The notes: generated by a model not told the origin, from the letters alone. A stretch of DNA of 64,000 nt from Hexactinellida sp. DTS-2022 (GCA_028753945.1 JAPNXP010000004.1:1054001-1118000); one strand, 5' to 3'; positions 56,801-62,253 are shown, numbered from the stretch's first letter. Numbers and translations: made by a program.

Positions 56801-58995
56801 TGTGTTGGTGAGTTGGTGAGTTGAATTGTTTGAGACAAACTTGAAGTACCATACAGAGTTAACCCGTACCTAATACAATTATGTAATTACAGTATGTATA
56901 TAGGTACGTGTATATAGTAAGAACTAGTATTTCAACAAAAATATAGTTTTGTTTTTTAATGGTATTGGCGTAAAAATAACAAAATACAAAAACATCAAGA
57001 TATTCCTCATTAAATCAAGAAATTTTTCAACAGTAATACTACTACTAATATGATCATAATGAGAAATTTGGATGAACGTGAAATGTTTCCAATTTAATTG
57101 AAACTCTACTTTATTAGAGCAGGGAGATAGTACGTAAATTCAAACCTCCGAAATCCGGACCTCTCAGATACGGGCACCATCCTCAATCGGGCACCCTTAT
57201 TGGACTAAAGCCAAGCTAATTAAGGATTAATTTAATCAATAATGCAGTTTAACGACAAAATATTTACCAACACGTATCTTAAATTTCCACATCCAGTTAA
57301 AAGCATTAGTATTGATTTTTGAATGAATCTAGAAATATAGATTAGACACTTTGAGATTGCACATGTACTAGACATTGTATTTCTGAGATCCGGGAAAATT
57401 CCGAATTTCGGGCACCCTCCGGGCGACAGTGCCCGGGTAAGGTTGTAGTGTACTTCTTAATTTTCTATTTCAACAAAGATATATCCTAACCCATTCGGTT
57501 CCTATAAATAGACAGAAAGACAATTACGGTTTAACATAATACCTGTTGGAGCAAGTAGATGCATTAACTGGGAGAGATGCAGCTAGGTAGCTTATCCTAT
57601 CTATAACTGTATCTGTGTATGCAGATATATCTAATATGACAACTAAATCCATACAATGGGTCTCTTGTAACGCAATAGAGTTACATTCTATTTTGTTCTC
57701 AGGAATATACGTGAATTGAGAGTACTGTGGGTATATGCGTGGAGTGTCTAACAAGAAATAAAATATTATATAAACATAGTTAAAATCACTCAAATGTAGT
57801 ACAGACAAAGTTAGGAAGCTTATTGTGAAGACTTGTATAACAAATACGAATTCAGGGTTTGGGTCCCACAGTCCTAGCTAGAAATAATTTTATCTTTCCC
57901 AGATTTTGTCAGGGAGCCAGAAAGCCCTGTACTGACAGGCCTGTACTGACAAGAAGCAACCCTGCCGTTATAAAATTGCTACTAACCAGGCACTGTATAT
58001 ACTCCCAAGGTCTGATCCCCTCCAATTGAACTGTTAGCAACACAAATAAAGTTATATGAACCAGGATGAGGGTATGGATAATCAAATATAACAACTTTGT
58101 CAATAGAATTTGATCCTTCATTAGAATACCATCTTCCATCTATGAACATGCTAATATTGGTCGTTGAAACAGAAGTCGCGATACAAGAGAAGCTGTAGAT
58201 AAGTTCTCCAGTGGATGAGCTAATAACCGTCGAGTTGATAGCAGATACAAGTACGGGGGCTAAAGGAAATATACAAAATATTCAGGATGTAATTTGTACG
58301 GTGGCTTATTGTAGCGAAACTTTACTGGGAATGCGCCACTAGAATAAACTATATTATCTAAAGTGTTTCGGAAATTATCATTTTCGATTATTTGATTTTT
58401 CGAGATTGGGTGAGATATATTTGCACATCAATGACAATAAAGCAATATACAGCAGAAATTATATTAAGGTTTAACAAATCCATTTCATAAATCTTAGAAA
58501 TTATCGTTAAGGGAAACAAGTTACATTAATAATTAATATTTTAATGTAATTTTACATGATACACGAGCTAACAGTAGAACTCTTACCATATGTAGAGGTA
58601 ATGGAAGAATTCGCTCTACCACCCCAACTGAACATCAACTTGTTGTATGTAGCAGAGAGTCGGCTATAATACTGAGAATATCTGCTGAAGTATAAATCAA
58701 AAGCAATTCCTCCAGTCTCCCAAGCTAGCTCCACATAATTAGTGTAAGTATTAGAATTCAGTGTATTCAGAGAAATGGGAGAGGCGGCATCAATCTGATC
58801 AGTGAGATCGAGCCAATTCGAAAATCCAATCACAGTGTTAGACACCTTTACTGCAGCCATTTGGTAGAGTATATTTGTACTGTTGCTGTAATAAAAGTCA
58901 TTAGCTAGCGATAAGACACTGAGAATTATTCCAGCTTGATTCAGTTTATTCAGAACGCTCAGTTTTGTAGTCGATGATGATACGATTGAACGGGG
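26520..58995 (-). CDS. Adhesion-type GPCR with vWA, Ig and FN3 ectodomain (5' partial)
   Basis: A cell-surface receptor of the adhesion class: a long extracellular part, GAIN/GPS autoproteolysis region, seven helices and a cytosolic tail. I place 27 exons (minus strand): 58995-58587, 58259-57987, 57747-57543, 56869-56629, 56092-55687, 49648-49453, 49328-49220, 48432-48063, 47189-46923, 46071-45879, 45825-45606, 44924-44525, 44412-44136, 42846-42630, 41876-41504, 38041-37799, 36655-36365, 36299-35970, 35906-35583, 34758-34431, 34304-33975, 33779-33169, 33102-32821, 32755-32624, 32265-31761, 30079-29462, 26857-26520. All have AG/GT borders and matching phases, about 8.5 kb of coding. The start exon and the first two thirds of the first vWA unit are not found. 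One exon has a stop and one a frameshift. Ligand unknown; vWA, Ig and FN3 domains suggest binding to matrix or neighbouring cells. Confidence 0.9.
26858..27800. other. Last intron, part without recognised features
   Basis: 27110-27480 is GC-richer than its flanks (GGTGACCCGAGGGCAATTTG) and looks like a worn repeat. Nothing codes. 27460-27500 has several CAATTCGNAACAA strings that could be a terminal repeat of the downstream MULE. Confidence 0.4.
27825..29215 (+). pseudogene. MULE transposase with FLYWCH finger, decayed
   Basis: Mutator-like transposase remnant in the last GPCR intron, on the opposite strand. A FLYWCH-like finger remnant is at about 27850-27970 in broken frame. Next comes LEQLIIPEEYKITSKGEPF and the MULE core, NLEMLLHSRVWLADDTFKTA (first catalytic Asp in WLADDTF), then YVIHVLREVPDMMKDGHLL. 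Further pieces lie in shifted frames at 28590-28980 (MDFEKAAIRSFEHTW, GLQAQYLDDQELAMRIR, YFETKYVYRTHRT) and 28930-29215 (HHFETV; AVKALHRSFNATVGCYHPN). At least three frame breaks and one inserted hAT MITE. Confidence 0.85.
28125..28247. mobile_element. Small hAT MITE inside the MULE pseudogene
   Basis: Ends CAGCGATTTCCAACC and GGTTGGGAACCACTG. TCTGGAG occurs on both sides (28118-28124 and 28252-28258, three extra bases on the right). Internal GTGGACCCCTT repeats. It interrupts the coding remnant just before LEQLIIPEE. Confidence 0.75.
29462..30079 (-). CDS. GPCR exon 26: membrane helices 4-7
   Basis: Helix 4 IYPYIIIFAWTTPIIFPILT, extracellular loop 2 with HCFPSKQEY, helix 5 YILLGLLVPILVISLLTLVT, helix 6 IMLSTAIFTSILTIPWITLM, helix 7 LLNDTMGIFFFIFIALRVRE (compare the adhesion-class N-x-x-x-G ... 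EVR). The tail starts with FHNPIYDGN. The frame could read through to a stop at about 29403, but a good donor (ATG|GTGAGT at 29462) joins it in frame to the 26857 exon. The read-through form would be a short-tail variant. Confidence 0.88.
30118..30335. mobile_element. MITE, GGCTTTCATCCAG family (longest copy)
   Basis: Starts GGTGTTATCCAGGCG and ends GTCTGGATGAAAGCC, with the CGAGAGATGCTCCCATAGAC and CTCAAACTAAATCTAGGCGC blocks of the 4268 copy. Lies in the intron between the GPCR helix 3 and helix 4 exons. Confidence 0.7.
30508..30925. mobile_element. Near-perfect palindromic MITE with 7-bp duplication
   Basis: Arms of about 180 bp beginning CAGGGACTTCTTTAATATAG are inverted copies. GTAATAG flanks both sides (30501-30507 and 30926-30932). 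In a GPCR intron. Confidence 0.88.
30985..31667. mobile_element. hAT element with transposase C-terminus, 8-bp TSD
   Basis: Ends CAGTGGCGGCGCCAGG and GGCGCCGCCACTG. ATAGAGAG is duplicated at 30977-30984 and 31668-31675. Poly-G near the left end, poly-C near the right. Inserted in the same GPCR intron as the 30508 palindrome. Confidence 0.92.
31100..31423 (+). pseudogene. hAT transposase dimerisation region, truncated
   Basis: A 107-codon frame inside the 30985 element. The core LPVTSATNEKSFSCLNLIKT followed by YLRSTMEDGML is the hAT C-terminal dimerisation motif, with the key NE(K/R)SFS intact. BED finger and catalytic region are missing, so it cannot transpose alone. The frame is clean, so it is younger than the fragment at 8897. 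Confidence 0.85.
31761..32265 (-). CDS. GPCR exon 25: GPS motif and membrane helices 1-3
   Basis: The GPS cleavage tripeptide is kept as HLT in VNHLTSFLVF. The conserved upstream tryptophan is in ENLWSKNG, but the usual cysteines are absent. Helix 1 is IASYVLSGISALCLIASLFL, helix 2 ILYFNLCIALLISNLLFIL and helix 3 CKILAGVIHYSWTLVFVWCF, with the adhesion-class HY and W pattern. Phase 0 in, phase 1 out. Confidence 0.88.
32624..33779 (-). CDS. GPCR exons 22-24: Ig domain and GAIN region
   Basis: Exon 22 (33779-33169) has an Ig domain with the full Cys-Trp-Cys set (SIVCSATGFPPP, ILWYN, VYICKADNRAG). It is followed by an Asp/Asn-rich helical stretch with repeats such as GLIADIISNILPDVSN, consistent with GAIN subdomain A. 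Exons 23 (33102-32821) and 24 (32755-32624) continue the GAIN fold (VFVNIYGANIPIASISPEE; ILIVVIPDKFDS). Assignment of subdomain borders is by position and secondary-structure pattern. Confidence 0.75.
33975..34304 (-). CDS. GPCR exon 21: FN3 domain 5
   Basis: A phase 1-1 exon of 110 residues, the intact twin of exon 18. Landmarks are PTESPQNITAITVDS, YPPSPDHQNGPIRNYTISYQ and PFTHYTFIIFATNDAAS. Confidence 0.88.
34431..34758 (-). pseudogene. GPCR exon 20: FN3 domain 4, frameshifted
   Basis: Both splice borders match the other FN3 exons, but the exon is 328 nt, one over a multiple of three. The first part reads PTQAPQIPTAEALGSDSILL in the expected frame and then meets a stop. The second half (SHQNGPMRKYKIVYR to NVSVSARTDAAG) is one frame over. 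Alignment with exon 21 puts the change near 34675-34690. Skipping would restore frame only if the whole exon is omitted. Confidence 0.82.
35583..35906 (-). CDS. GPCR exon 19: FN3 domain 3
   Basis: A phase 1-1 exon of 108 residues: PSQPPQNVTGYAKSST, IILLSYFPPPSTDQNG, and the late YNTYSIKLTAVNSVGES strand pattern. Intact. Confidence 0.87.
35970..36299 (-). pseudogene. GPCR exon 18: FN3 domain 2, stop codon inside
   Basis: A phase 1-1 exon nearly identical to exon 21 (33975-34304). A TAA stop at 36048-36046 replaces the tyrosine of PFTHYTF in the twin. Splice borders are intact. The exon is exactly 330 nt, so skipping it keeps the frame. Either a recently killed cassette exon, a sequencing or assembly error, or an allele-specific lesion. 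Confidence 0.85.
36365..36655 (-). CDS. GPCR exon 17: FN3 domain 1
   Basis: A phase 1-1 exon of 97 residues with the FN3 landmarks: a proline-rich start (PTGPPTNARL), SILAEWDHP (strand B tryptophan) and YRVVYQGE, then LLPYTLYSVYI (strand F tyrosine core). Confidence 0.85.
36699..37777. mobile_element. TA-flanked MITE, split by a hAT insertion
   Basis: Ends CAGTCAACCCGCATAATGG and AAGCGGAGTTGACTG next to TA. GATTAATGAGG / CCGCTTAATCGGC motifs of the pogo-like group. The centre (36984-37644) is a separate hAT-type insertion. Confidence 0.75.
36984..37644. mobile_element. hAT-type element, CAGGGGCGCCGAGAGG ends
   Basis: Ends CAGGGGCGCCGAGAGG and CTTGGCGGCCCTG. Flanks TTTGTATC and TATGTATC differ at one base. 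The interior repeats GGACCAATTTTTC and its complement, forming hairpins. No transposase. Confidence 0.78.
37799..38041 (-). CDS. GPCR exon 16: short Ig-like domain
   Basis: A phase 1-1 exon of 81 residues. Cysteines at IIIECSINS and ISYVCLANNS. The usual strand C tryptophan is missing. Last Ig before the FN3 block. The intron upstream (38042-41503) is filled by a dispersed repeat family. Confidence 0.8.
38130..38935. repeat. Dispersed repeat family R1, copy 1
   Basis: Starts with a 110-bp palindrome (38151-38260, arms TTGCAGCCTGTGCCGACGCA and inverse), followed by GCCATGTCATCATCACTATG, GACGATGTCATCATCACCTC and AATCGTAACCCCAGGTGCAC blocks. Copy 2 follows directly at 38940-40570. Partial copies at 43709-44075 and 20690-20970. 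Fills the GPCR intron between exons 15 and 16. Confidence 0.75.
38940..40570. repeat. Dispersed repeat family R1, copy 2 (interrupted)
   Basis: Same order as copy 1: palindrome 38951-39070, TCATCATCACCTCAAGGTGT, AAGGGATCAATTGATAAATT, then a longer 3' part to the CTGTTCTGTGGAGAGG end. A 598-bp hAT element splits it at 39199. Copy 1 shows the unoccupied site near 38557. Confidence 0.75.
39199..39796. mobile_element. hAT-type element rich in GATCG motifs
   Basis: Ends TAGGGCATTAGGATCGCACG and GCGATCGACTAATGCTCTA. GTGTTACG is duplicated at 39191-39198 and 39797-39804. Both subterminal regions are dense in GATCG/CGATC (about 25 sites). Non-coding. Confidence 0.9.
40578..40848. repeat. Tandem repeat, about 68-bp unit, four copies
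   Basis: Each unit has CTGGGCCACTATACTATAGT then ATAGTCGGCACAGTAATA. Unit 1 has a 6-bp extra ATTAGT. The ACTATACTATAGTATAGT core is palindromic. Confidence 0.9.
40944..41036. mobile_element. 93-bp hAT MITE with perfect 8-bp TSD
   Basis: Ends CAGTGGTTCCCAACCT and AGGTTGGGAACCACTG. CTCTAGAT is duplicated at 40936-40943 and 41037-41044. The terminal sequence is like Charlie-type hAT elements known in vertebrates. Confidence 0.9.
41037..41503. other. Intron remainder with a TA-MITE fragment
   Basis: 41208-41285 has CAGTAGAACTCGCTCGG and TACGAATTAACCGAG, a worn end of the pogo-like MITE group. Nothing else. Confidence 0.4.
41504..44412 (-). CDS. GPCR exons 13-15: vWA unit 4
   Basis: Exons 44412-44136, 42846-42630 and 41876-41504. 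The metal site reads VDMVFLVDRTGSFGS (DxTxS). The second exon has GGTEEAYGAIDSII and KHIILFTDE, the third YVALAWQTGGLAFDLKYF. Exon 13 has an extra N-terminal stretch (KYTLEKVEGICDYLN) not seen in the other units. It joins unit 3 directly with no Ig between. Confidence 0.86.
42132..42366. mobile_element. MITE-like element, GGCCTTCATCTAG ends
   Basis: Left GAGGCCTTCATCTAGCAC and right CATCCAGATGAAGGCCT are inverted. CTGGATGCGCTCTACGCATC hairpin near the right end. It resembles the GGCTTTCATCCAG family but differs inside. Confidence 0.55.
42889..43225. mobile_element. hAT-type element with 18-bp CCAGACCGATGAACYGGT array
   Basis: Ends CAGAGATGCAGCGGTCCGG and CCGGACCGCTGCATCTCTG. ATATCGAG is duplicated at 42881-42888 and 43226-43233. 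The centre (43005-43155) is about eight tandem 18-bp units, each translating on either strand to a repeat peptide with no biological meaning. Confidence 0.9.
43709..44075. repeat. Dispersed repeat family R1, partial copy
   Basis: Palindrome 43709-43839 (AATTACAGCTGTGCC and mutated inverse), then GTCATGTCATCATAACTTTA and GGAAGTTTCGTTTTAGCTCA as in copy 1. Confidence 0.7.
44525..46071 (-). CDS. GPCR exons 10-12: vWA unit 3, intact MIDAS
   Basis: Exons 46071-45879, 45825-45606 and 44924-44525. The metal site is the canonical DISGS in VDLIFLLDISGSINNELD. The middle exon reads RYGLTLFALTGGATVF ... GSGLEDGYPAIHVAL ... RRLVLFADE. The best-preserved vWA of the array. The intron between exons 11 and 12 carries a self-nested hAT MITE. 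Confidence 0.88.
45211..45552. mobile_element. hAT MITE, CAGGGCCGGCGGAAG family, outer copy
   Basis: Ends CAGGGCCGGCGGAAGC and TTCCGCCGGCCCTG. GTTGGTAC is duplicated at 45203-45210 and 45553-45560. Carries an inserted copy of its own family. Confidence 0.92.
45274..45440. mobile_element. hAT MITE of the same family, nested copy
   Basis: Ends CAGGGCCGGCGGAAGAGG and GCTTCCGCCGGCCCTG. CTTGTATA is duplicated at 45266-45273 and 45441-45448, so it jumped into its relative. Orientation is opposite to the outer copy. Confidence 0.9.
46288..46875 (+). mobile_element. Helitron-like element, family 2, worn copy
   Basis: Starts about TCTATAAGTTTGTGTGTT, then a long (TTTG)n tract (46311-46492). GAATTGTATTAAAGTGATGG and the TAGGTAAACAAGTATGCTGA block follow, then the 3' palindromes GGCCGCATAGCGGCC and GGTGCGTTGCACC. 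The CTCG terminus is lost. Frames over the tract (CLFV and TNKQ repeats) are artefacts. Confidence 0.6.
46923..47189 (-). CDS. GPCR exon 9: Ig-like domain
   Basis: A phase 1-1 exon of 89 residues with cysteines at YEFTCTISS and YQYVCSASNSNG, and the LTPDTYQYVC pattern of Ig strands E-F. Flanked on its 3' side by a worn family 2 Helitron-like element only about 50 bp away. Confidence 0.85.
47256..47663. mobile_element. Element with GGGCTGAAACGAATATTCG ends
   Basis: Left GGGCTGAAACGAATATTCG and right TTTAAGCAACTTTCAGCC (inverted, partly worn). The subterminal regions are rich in ATATTCGTTCG/CGAACGAATATTCG palindromes. Intronic. Confidence 0.65.
48063..49648 (-). CDS. GPCR exons 6-8: vWA unit 2, shortened
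   Basis: Exons 49648-49453 (VDMVILADISLQYST; MIDAS reduced to DISLQ), 49328-49220 and 48432-48063. The middle exon is only 109 nt, against 217-241 nt in the other units. It lacks about 36 residues, including the strand after RYG, but keeps frame and ends in YIVVFTDQ. Metal binding is doubtful for this unit. A Helitron-like element (48473-48980) and a TA-MITE (49065-49196) sit in its second intron. Confidence 0.8.
48473..48980 (+). mobile_element. Helitron-like element, family 1, complete 508-bp copy
   Basis: Starts TCTACGTATACTATTAAAAC after A48472 and ends GCGCGCTAG before T48981. Subterminal palindromes CAACCGCGAAGCGGTTG and CGCGAAGCG. Nearly the same as 594-1083 in reverse. In a GPCR intron. 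The frame at 48433-48702 is the element read backwards and not a gene. Confidence 0.78.
49065..49196. mobile_element. TA-MITE, CAGTTGAACCTCGTTAGTAC ends
   Basis: 132 bp with inverted ends CAGTTGAACCTCGTTAGTAC and ACTAACGAGGTTCTACTG. TA on the right. Interior CTTATCTGGAATTA. Confidence 0.75.
49745..51366. mobile_element. CATAGGCGTCG hAT-like MITE carrying a MULE-like insertion
   Basis: Ends CATAGGCGTCGAACTTTT and GTAACGACGCCAATG. Flanks ATTGGGAT and ATTGGTAT differ at one base. The empty form is about 300 bp, as at 16937. The rest is an element inserted at 49816. Confidence 0.78.
49816..51131. mobile_element. MULE-like element with 10-bp target duplication
   Basis: Inverted ends GGGAAAATTCCAAAAATACT and its inverse, continuing inward as tandem ATTCCAAATATACTCAAGTT units. 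ATTATTTTTA is duplicated at 49806-49815 and 51132-51141. The interior 50283-50848 equals 1-590. Superfamily call rests on the duplication length; no transposase present. Confidence 0.75.
51630..52077. mobile_element. TA-MITE, CAGTAGAACTCGCTTAGTAC ends
   Basis: 448 bp between TA dinucleotides. Ends CAGTAGAACTCGC and GAGTTCAACTG. Many GATAAGACGTACC and GTTAGTACGTACT motifs inside. Confidence 0.8.
53080..54160 (+). pseudogene. P-type transposase remnant
   Basis: Broken frames keep P/THAP9-like order. First LNTKLNEAKFNDIRLLYKEE near 53100, then TPLKHVRLNEE near 53265 (the GTPase-insertion area, compare TPFKGIRLND in the 1336 copy). After an inserted MITE come ALIILKPLTAIIVFNDQLL near 53890 and RGSIKWPSDIETESIVILWE near 54000 (compare RGGLKYPSEP in the first copy). 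Many stops. Confidence 0.65.
53505..53581. mobile_element. 77-bp hAT-like MITE
   Basis: Ends CATGGGCGCCGAAA and TTTCGGCTCCTATG. ATACCCAA is duplicated at 53497-53504 and 53582-53589. Centre is poly-C. Related to the CATAGGCGTCG family by its ends. Nested in the P-type remnant. Confidence 0.88.
54571..55686. other. Intron remainder with repeat fragments
   Basis: 54650-54730 and 55335-55365 are GGATCCGG-rich blocks (GATCCGGCCGGATCC and inverse) that may bound an element of about 720 bp. 54791-54915 is a TA-MITE remnant with GATTATCCGGACT repeats. No gene. Confidence 0.5.
55687..57747 (-). CDS. GPCR exons 3-5: vWA unit 1
   Basis: Exons 57747-57543, 56869-56629 and 56092-55687. The first strand and metal site read MDLVVILDISAYTDT. 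The MIDAS DxSxS is DISAY here, so the last serine is lost. Middle exon: RYGLTLYGTSS ... GSKDGYEAIHNVI ... KILMFSNE. Third exon: YVELAWKSNGVAFDLSYF. Intron phases 1/2/0/1 repeat in every unit, showing that the array grew by duplication. A 6-kb intron full of transposons follows. Confidence 0.85.
56193..56376. mobile_element. TA-MITE, CAGTCGACTCCGCTTAATAG ends
   Basis: 184 bp between TA dinucleotides, ends CAGTCGACTCCGCTTAAT and TTAAGCGGAGGCGACTG. Sits in the intron between exons 4 and 5 of the GPCR. Confidence 0.88.
57133..57447. mobile_element. Worn TA-MITE with ATCCGGACC/CGGGCACC motifs
   Basis: Left AAACCTCCGAAATCCGGACC, right CCCGGGTAAGGTTGTAGTGTA, roughly inverted. GGGCACCCT repeats. In the intron between exons 3 and 4. 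Confidence 0.45.
57987..58259 (-). CDS. GPCR exon 2: Ig-like domain
   Basis: A phase 1-1 exon of about 91 residues. It has the two Ig cysteines (SFSCIATS and YNFICVANSS), a tryptophan at GRWYSNEG and the GSYNFICVAN pattern of a C2/I-type Ig strand F. It follows a vWA unit, like the Ig domains at 46923 and 37799. Confidence 0.8.
58587..58995 (-). CDS. GPCR exon 1 seen: C-terminal third of vWA unit 0
   Basis: Begins PRSIVSSSTTK after an AG acceptor, phase 0 in and phase 1 out. The patterns AGIILSVLSLANDF, YVELAWETGGIAFDL and LMFSWGG are shared with exons 5, 8, 12 and 15. This is the last of the three exons that encode each vWA unit. The first two exons of this unit should lie at higher coordinates, but I see none up to 64000, where only transposons occur. 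Confidence 0.85.
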
Positions 58996-58999
58996 CTAA

Positions 59000-59660
59000 A
59001 GTAAGATAGATGTAATAAATAGGCAGAAAGGTGCGTTGCACATTTCATATATTTTTATAGTACTTCATATAAACTACTATACTTGCCCTACCACTCGATT
59101 GTTAAACTTCAGGTTCGCCTGCAGGATGCAGGTATAAGTACTATACGCACGTCCCTATATTCAAATTCCTCTGGACAATGAAGTATTGTGTTGCTTTTGA
59201 TTTAGTCATAAATTATGTTTAAGTTTGTGTTTTGTTTGACAGCATACATATGTCAGCTATTAAACATGGCAGTGTCATATTAAATACAAAGTTGATATGC
59301 AGCATCCGATAATCAGTTTCCCTAAAGATTATTTTTGCTTTAGAATAAATTTGATTGTGGATTGTTATTGAATTTTTGAATTTCCATAATACCGAGATAA
59401 AATTTTCGGAATTGTAGTTGTATATTCTTCTCCCCCCAAGAAGGGGGGAAAGGAATCCCCTCCCGTACCCACACTCTACGGCACAGTCCCAGGCTTACTG
59501 CCTTAACTGTGGTTCATTTGGTATTATACAAACTCTAAGACTTCCGTTTGTACCAGTTTTAAATTTAAAGATGAGGTTCTTGTGATTAATATAAGGAACT
59601 ATAGCTTTAAATACAAACTACTGATGGGCGGTTGTTGAAGTTAAGGACTTTGTTGATTTT
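59000..59660. other. No exon or repeat identified
   Basis: Searched for the missing first two exons of vWA unit 0 (patterns VD-x-DIS-x-S and RYGL); none seen. 59430-59520 is GC-richer without recognisable content. Confidence 0.45.
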
Positions 59661-59670
59661 AGATTTGAAC

Positions 59671-60315
59671 GTGACCTTCGATATAAAAGGCCTGAGTGCT
59701 GCTTTGAACCATGGATTACTTAAAGTGCATTGAAAAATGGAGAATTGATCTTTATTAAGATAATTAACACATAATTCATTATTAGGTAATGACTCACTAT
59801 CTCAAAGATTATTGAAGTTAGGCATATACAATATATTATCGATGAATAGGAAGTTACCTATTTCGGATAGATCAGTACTATCCTAGTTTACATAACATTC
59901 ATAGTTTTTGAGTTATGGCACATTTTAGGCAATACACATTTTACATGGAAACCGAGGAATGTGTCAACATTCCATTTATAATTTCGATATATTTTATTCA
60001 ACTACTTCTGGGTATAACCATGTTCCAATTTTGAATATTTATAACGCGTTTAACTATGTTAAAAGTATGCTATAAAAACATGATAATTCGCAACCAAAAT
60101 TACCATAACGTCATTTAATGATGACATATCACAATTCTGGAGGGTGCTATGTATACCTAGATACCATATTCCTATATAGTTATAATACACTTTATAGCTC
60201 TATCATAGCTAATTATTGGGATAAAGATCAATTCTCCATTATTCAATGCACTTTAAGTAATCCATGGTACACAAATTTTCGCTTAGCACTCAGGCTTTAT
60301 ATAGCGAAGGTCACG
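59671..60315. mobile_element. Short, asymmetric foldback relative of 24515-26302
   Basis: Left arm about 90 bp (GTGACCTTCGATATAAAAGG on), then the same central spacer, then a right arm of about 530 bp ending CGAAGGTCACG. Flanks ATTTGAAC and GTTTGAAC differ at one base. It matches the inner part (24870-25947) of the large element with most of the left arm deleted. The reading frame here is the arm and not a gene. Confidence 0.85.
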
Positions 60316-60689
60316 GTTTGAACTATTTCTTAATAAATAAGAGTTATAACATTAACGGATATGGGCGGTTATCAGATACATATATTTGTTTTATCCTATG
60401 TTTGTTTCGCATTTCATTCATACTTAACTTCATTCGGTTCATGTATTATTCAAGAAATTCTATTTACATCTCAAAAGCAGAGAACAAGAAATTCGGTTGT
60501 TCTACATCGACCACAAAGCATACCTCGACAGTAAATTCTTACGCAATCAATTTAAGGTCGCCACCATTCTAGTGAGCATAGCGTTTTCGTACTTGCCAAC
60601 CTATAGCAAGTCTTTGGCGGGACGGAGGAATGAATTTTGGCGGGACATAAGGAAGATTGGCGGGACAAAGGACATTAGTACATAAATAA

Positions 60690-61354
60690 CAGTAGCGTAG
60701 CAATAAGCGATTCAGGCGGTTCATTGAACCAGGGCCCCCGATGTCTCGGGGGCCCCCGAAGGTATACCTGCCAACCTATTTGTGTCATATCCCTGCACAG
60801 GACTCCAATTTTCCCCTGTACATTGGCCAAAATCCCTATACACCCCCAAAAATTTTTCTCGCTCGCTGCGCTCGCTCGTCCAGGGATTACTGTACACTTA
60901 CATATAAAAATAACACTTTAGAATCGGAAAAGAATTGAATTATATACTGTACAGTGAATTCCTGTACGCTTGAATAAATATATAAAGCAACTTGTGCCTT
61001 TGTGTGGTCAATGCAGAATGATGGCAGAATATACATCACCAACTGTAGAGTTTTCTAGCATTATTTTACTCATAATTAGTAAATTAAAAATCCCTGTACG
61101 CCTGCACAAAACATCCAAAATGGTTCAAATCCCTGTACGATTGGCTGTAGGTAGGTACTATGCAAATGTTCCAAAATTCTCCATATGCAGATATACTTGA
61201 ATCTCCTTCGTAAAAATGCGGGAAATGCCATTTCCGAACCCAGATTTACCCAGATGCATGCCGCGAACCTCCTTAAAATATACTACTCCAATGGGGCCAG
61301 GGGCTCCGGCACTACTTTTGAACCGGGGCCCCCGAAACCCTAGCTACGCCACTG
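60690..61354. mobile_element. hAT element, CAGTGGCGTAGC ends, 8-bp TSD
   Basis: Ends CAGTAGCGTAGC and GCTACGCCACTG. ATAAATAA is duplicated at 60682-60689 and 61355-61362. GGGCCCCCGA repeats near both ends. Second level of the nest. Confidence 0.92.
60764..61155. mobile_element. ATACCTGCCAAC-family element, innermost level
   Basis: Left ATACCTGCCAACCTATTTG and CCCTGTACATTGGCC; GCTCGCTGCGCTCGCTC palindrome; several CCCTGTACG repeats. The right end is worn (ATTGGCTGTAGGTA). Confidence 0.65.
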
Positions 61355-61576
61355 ATAAATAAGTGAAGTAGTATTACTATTACTAGTTAATAATAATTCA
61401 TATACTATATATTCTATAATTTGAGTTCAAAATAGTCCTAGTAATTGTAATAATTTGATTATCTTAACGGAAGGAACCTTGGTCCAATTGCATAAAACGA
61501 GACGTCCCGTCAAAAATCTTTGCCAAAAATCGGGACGTCCCGCCAAAAGCGTGACGGTTGGCAAATATGCGTTTTA

Positions 61577-62227
61577 TTCTTCACGCTCTGATTCTCCTCT
61601 TCTCTCTTTCTGGATATAGATTATTACAGAATGGACCTTTTTCTTACGGTTATACTATGCAGCTAAGTATGGCTATTTAGTTTGCCCTGCCTTAATAATT
61701 TATATATTCTTATTAATTTGTATTAGAATTTAAATATTATTTTCATTATTTTTTACAAGTAGTCCAGAGACAGAAAGAAGTTAGCGAATATAAACAATAA
61801 TATTATCAATCAAGACCACAGTTAGTGTTTTGCTTTCTGATAAATAAAATGGGTTAGTATATACGTAGTGATTAATTTACAAGTATAGGCGGTTCAATAA
61901 AACACTTCCAAAAGAGGGTAAACCAATGTGTGAAAGGCCATTTTTTTGTTACAAAGTTGTAAAAAAGATAGGGAGAGGGTTCAAATTGTCGGAATTTCGT
62001 TAGGCGTGGTTGAAAAGTTTCATAACTCCCCTTATCTATGTTACAGAGTTAATTCTTAACTAAATAATAGTTAATTGATTATTAGTGGTAGAAATTGACT
62101 TCTGGCATTGATAATAGAGATTACATAAATTCCCAGTAATAGGCCAGAACACATCTTTGAACTGCAGATTATTATTAAATTATCTACTAGCACTATTGAT
62201 TTATTAGCTACTTTGGTAGGTAACAAT
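61577..62227. other. Probable 5' LTR of the Gypsy remnant, borders unclear
   Basis: No gene. Its right edge is fixed by the primer site at 62228. The left edge of the LTR cannot be placed because no second LTR is in the window. Confidence 0.4.
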
Positions 62228-62253
62228 TGGTAGCAGAGAGTGGTTATCTACAA

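Larger units (their letters stand above)
60590..61576. mobile_element. Outer element of a three-level nest, GTACTTGCCAACC ends
   Basis: Left GTACTTGCCAACCTATAGC with TTTGGCGGGACGGAGG, right CGTCCCGCCAAAAGCGTGAC then GGTTGGCAAATAT. GCGTTTT occurs outside both ends. Without the inner hAT it would be about 310 bp. Confidence 0.7.
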
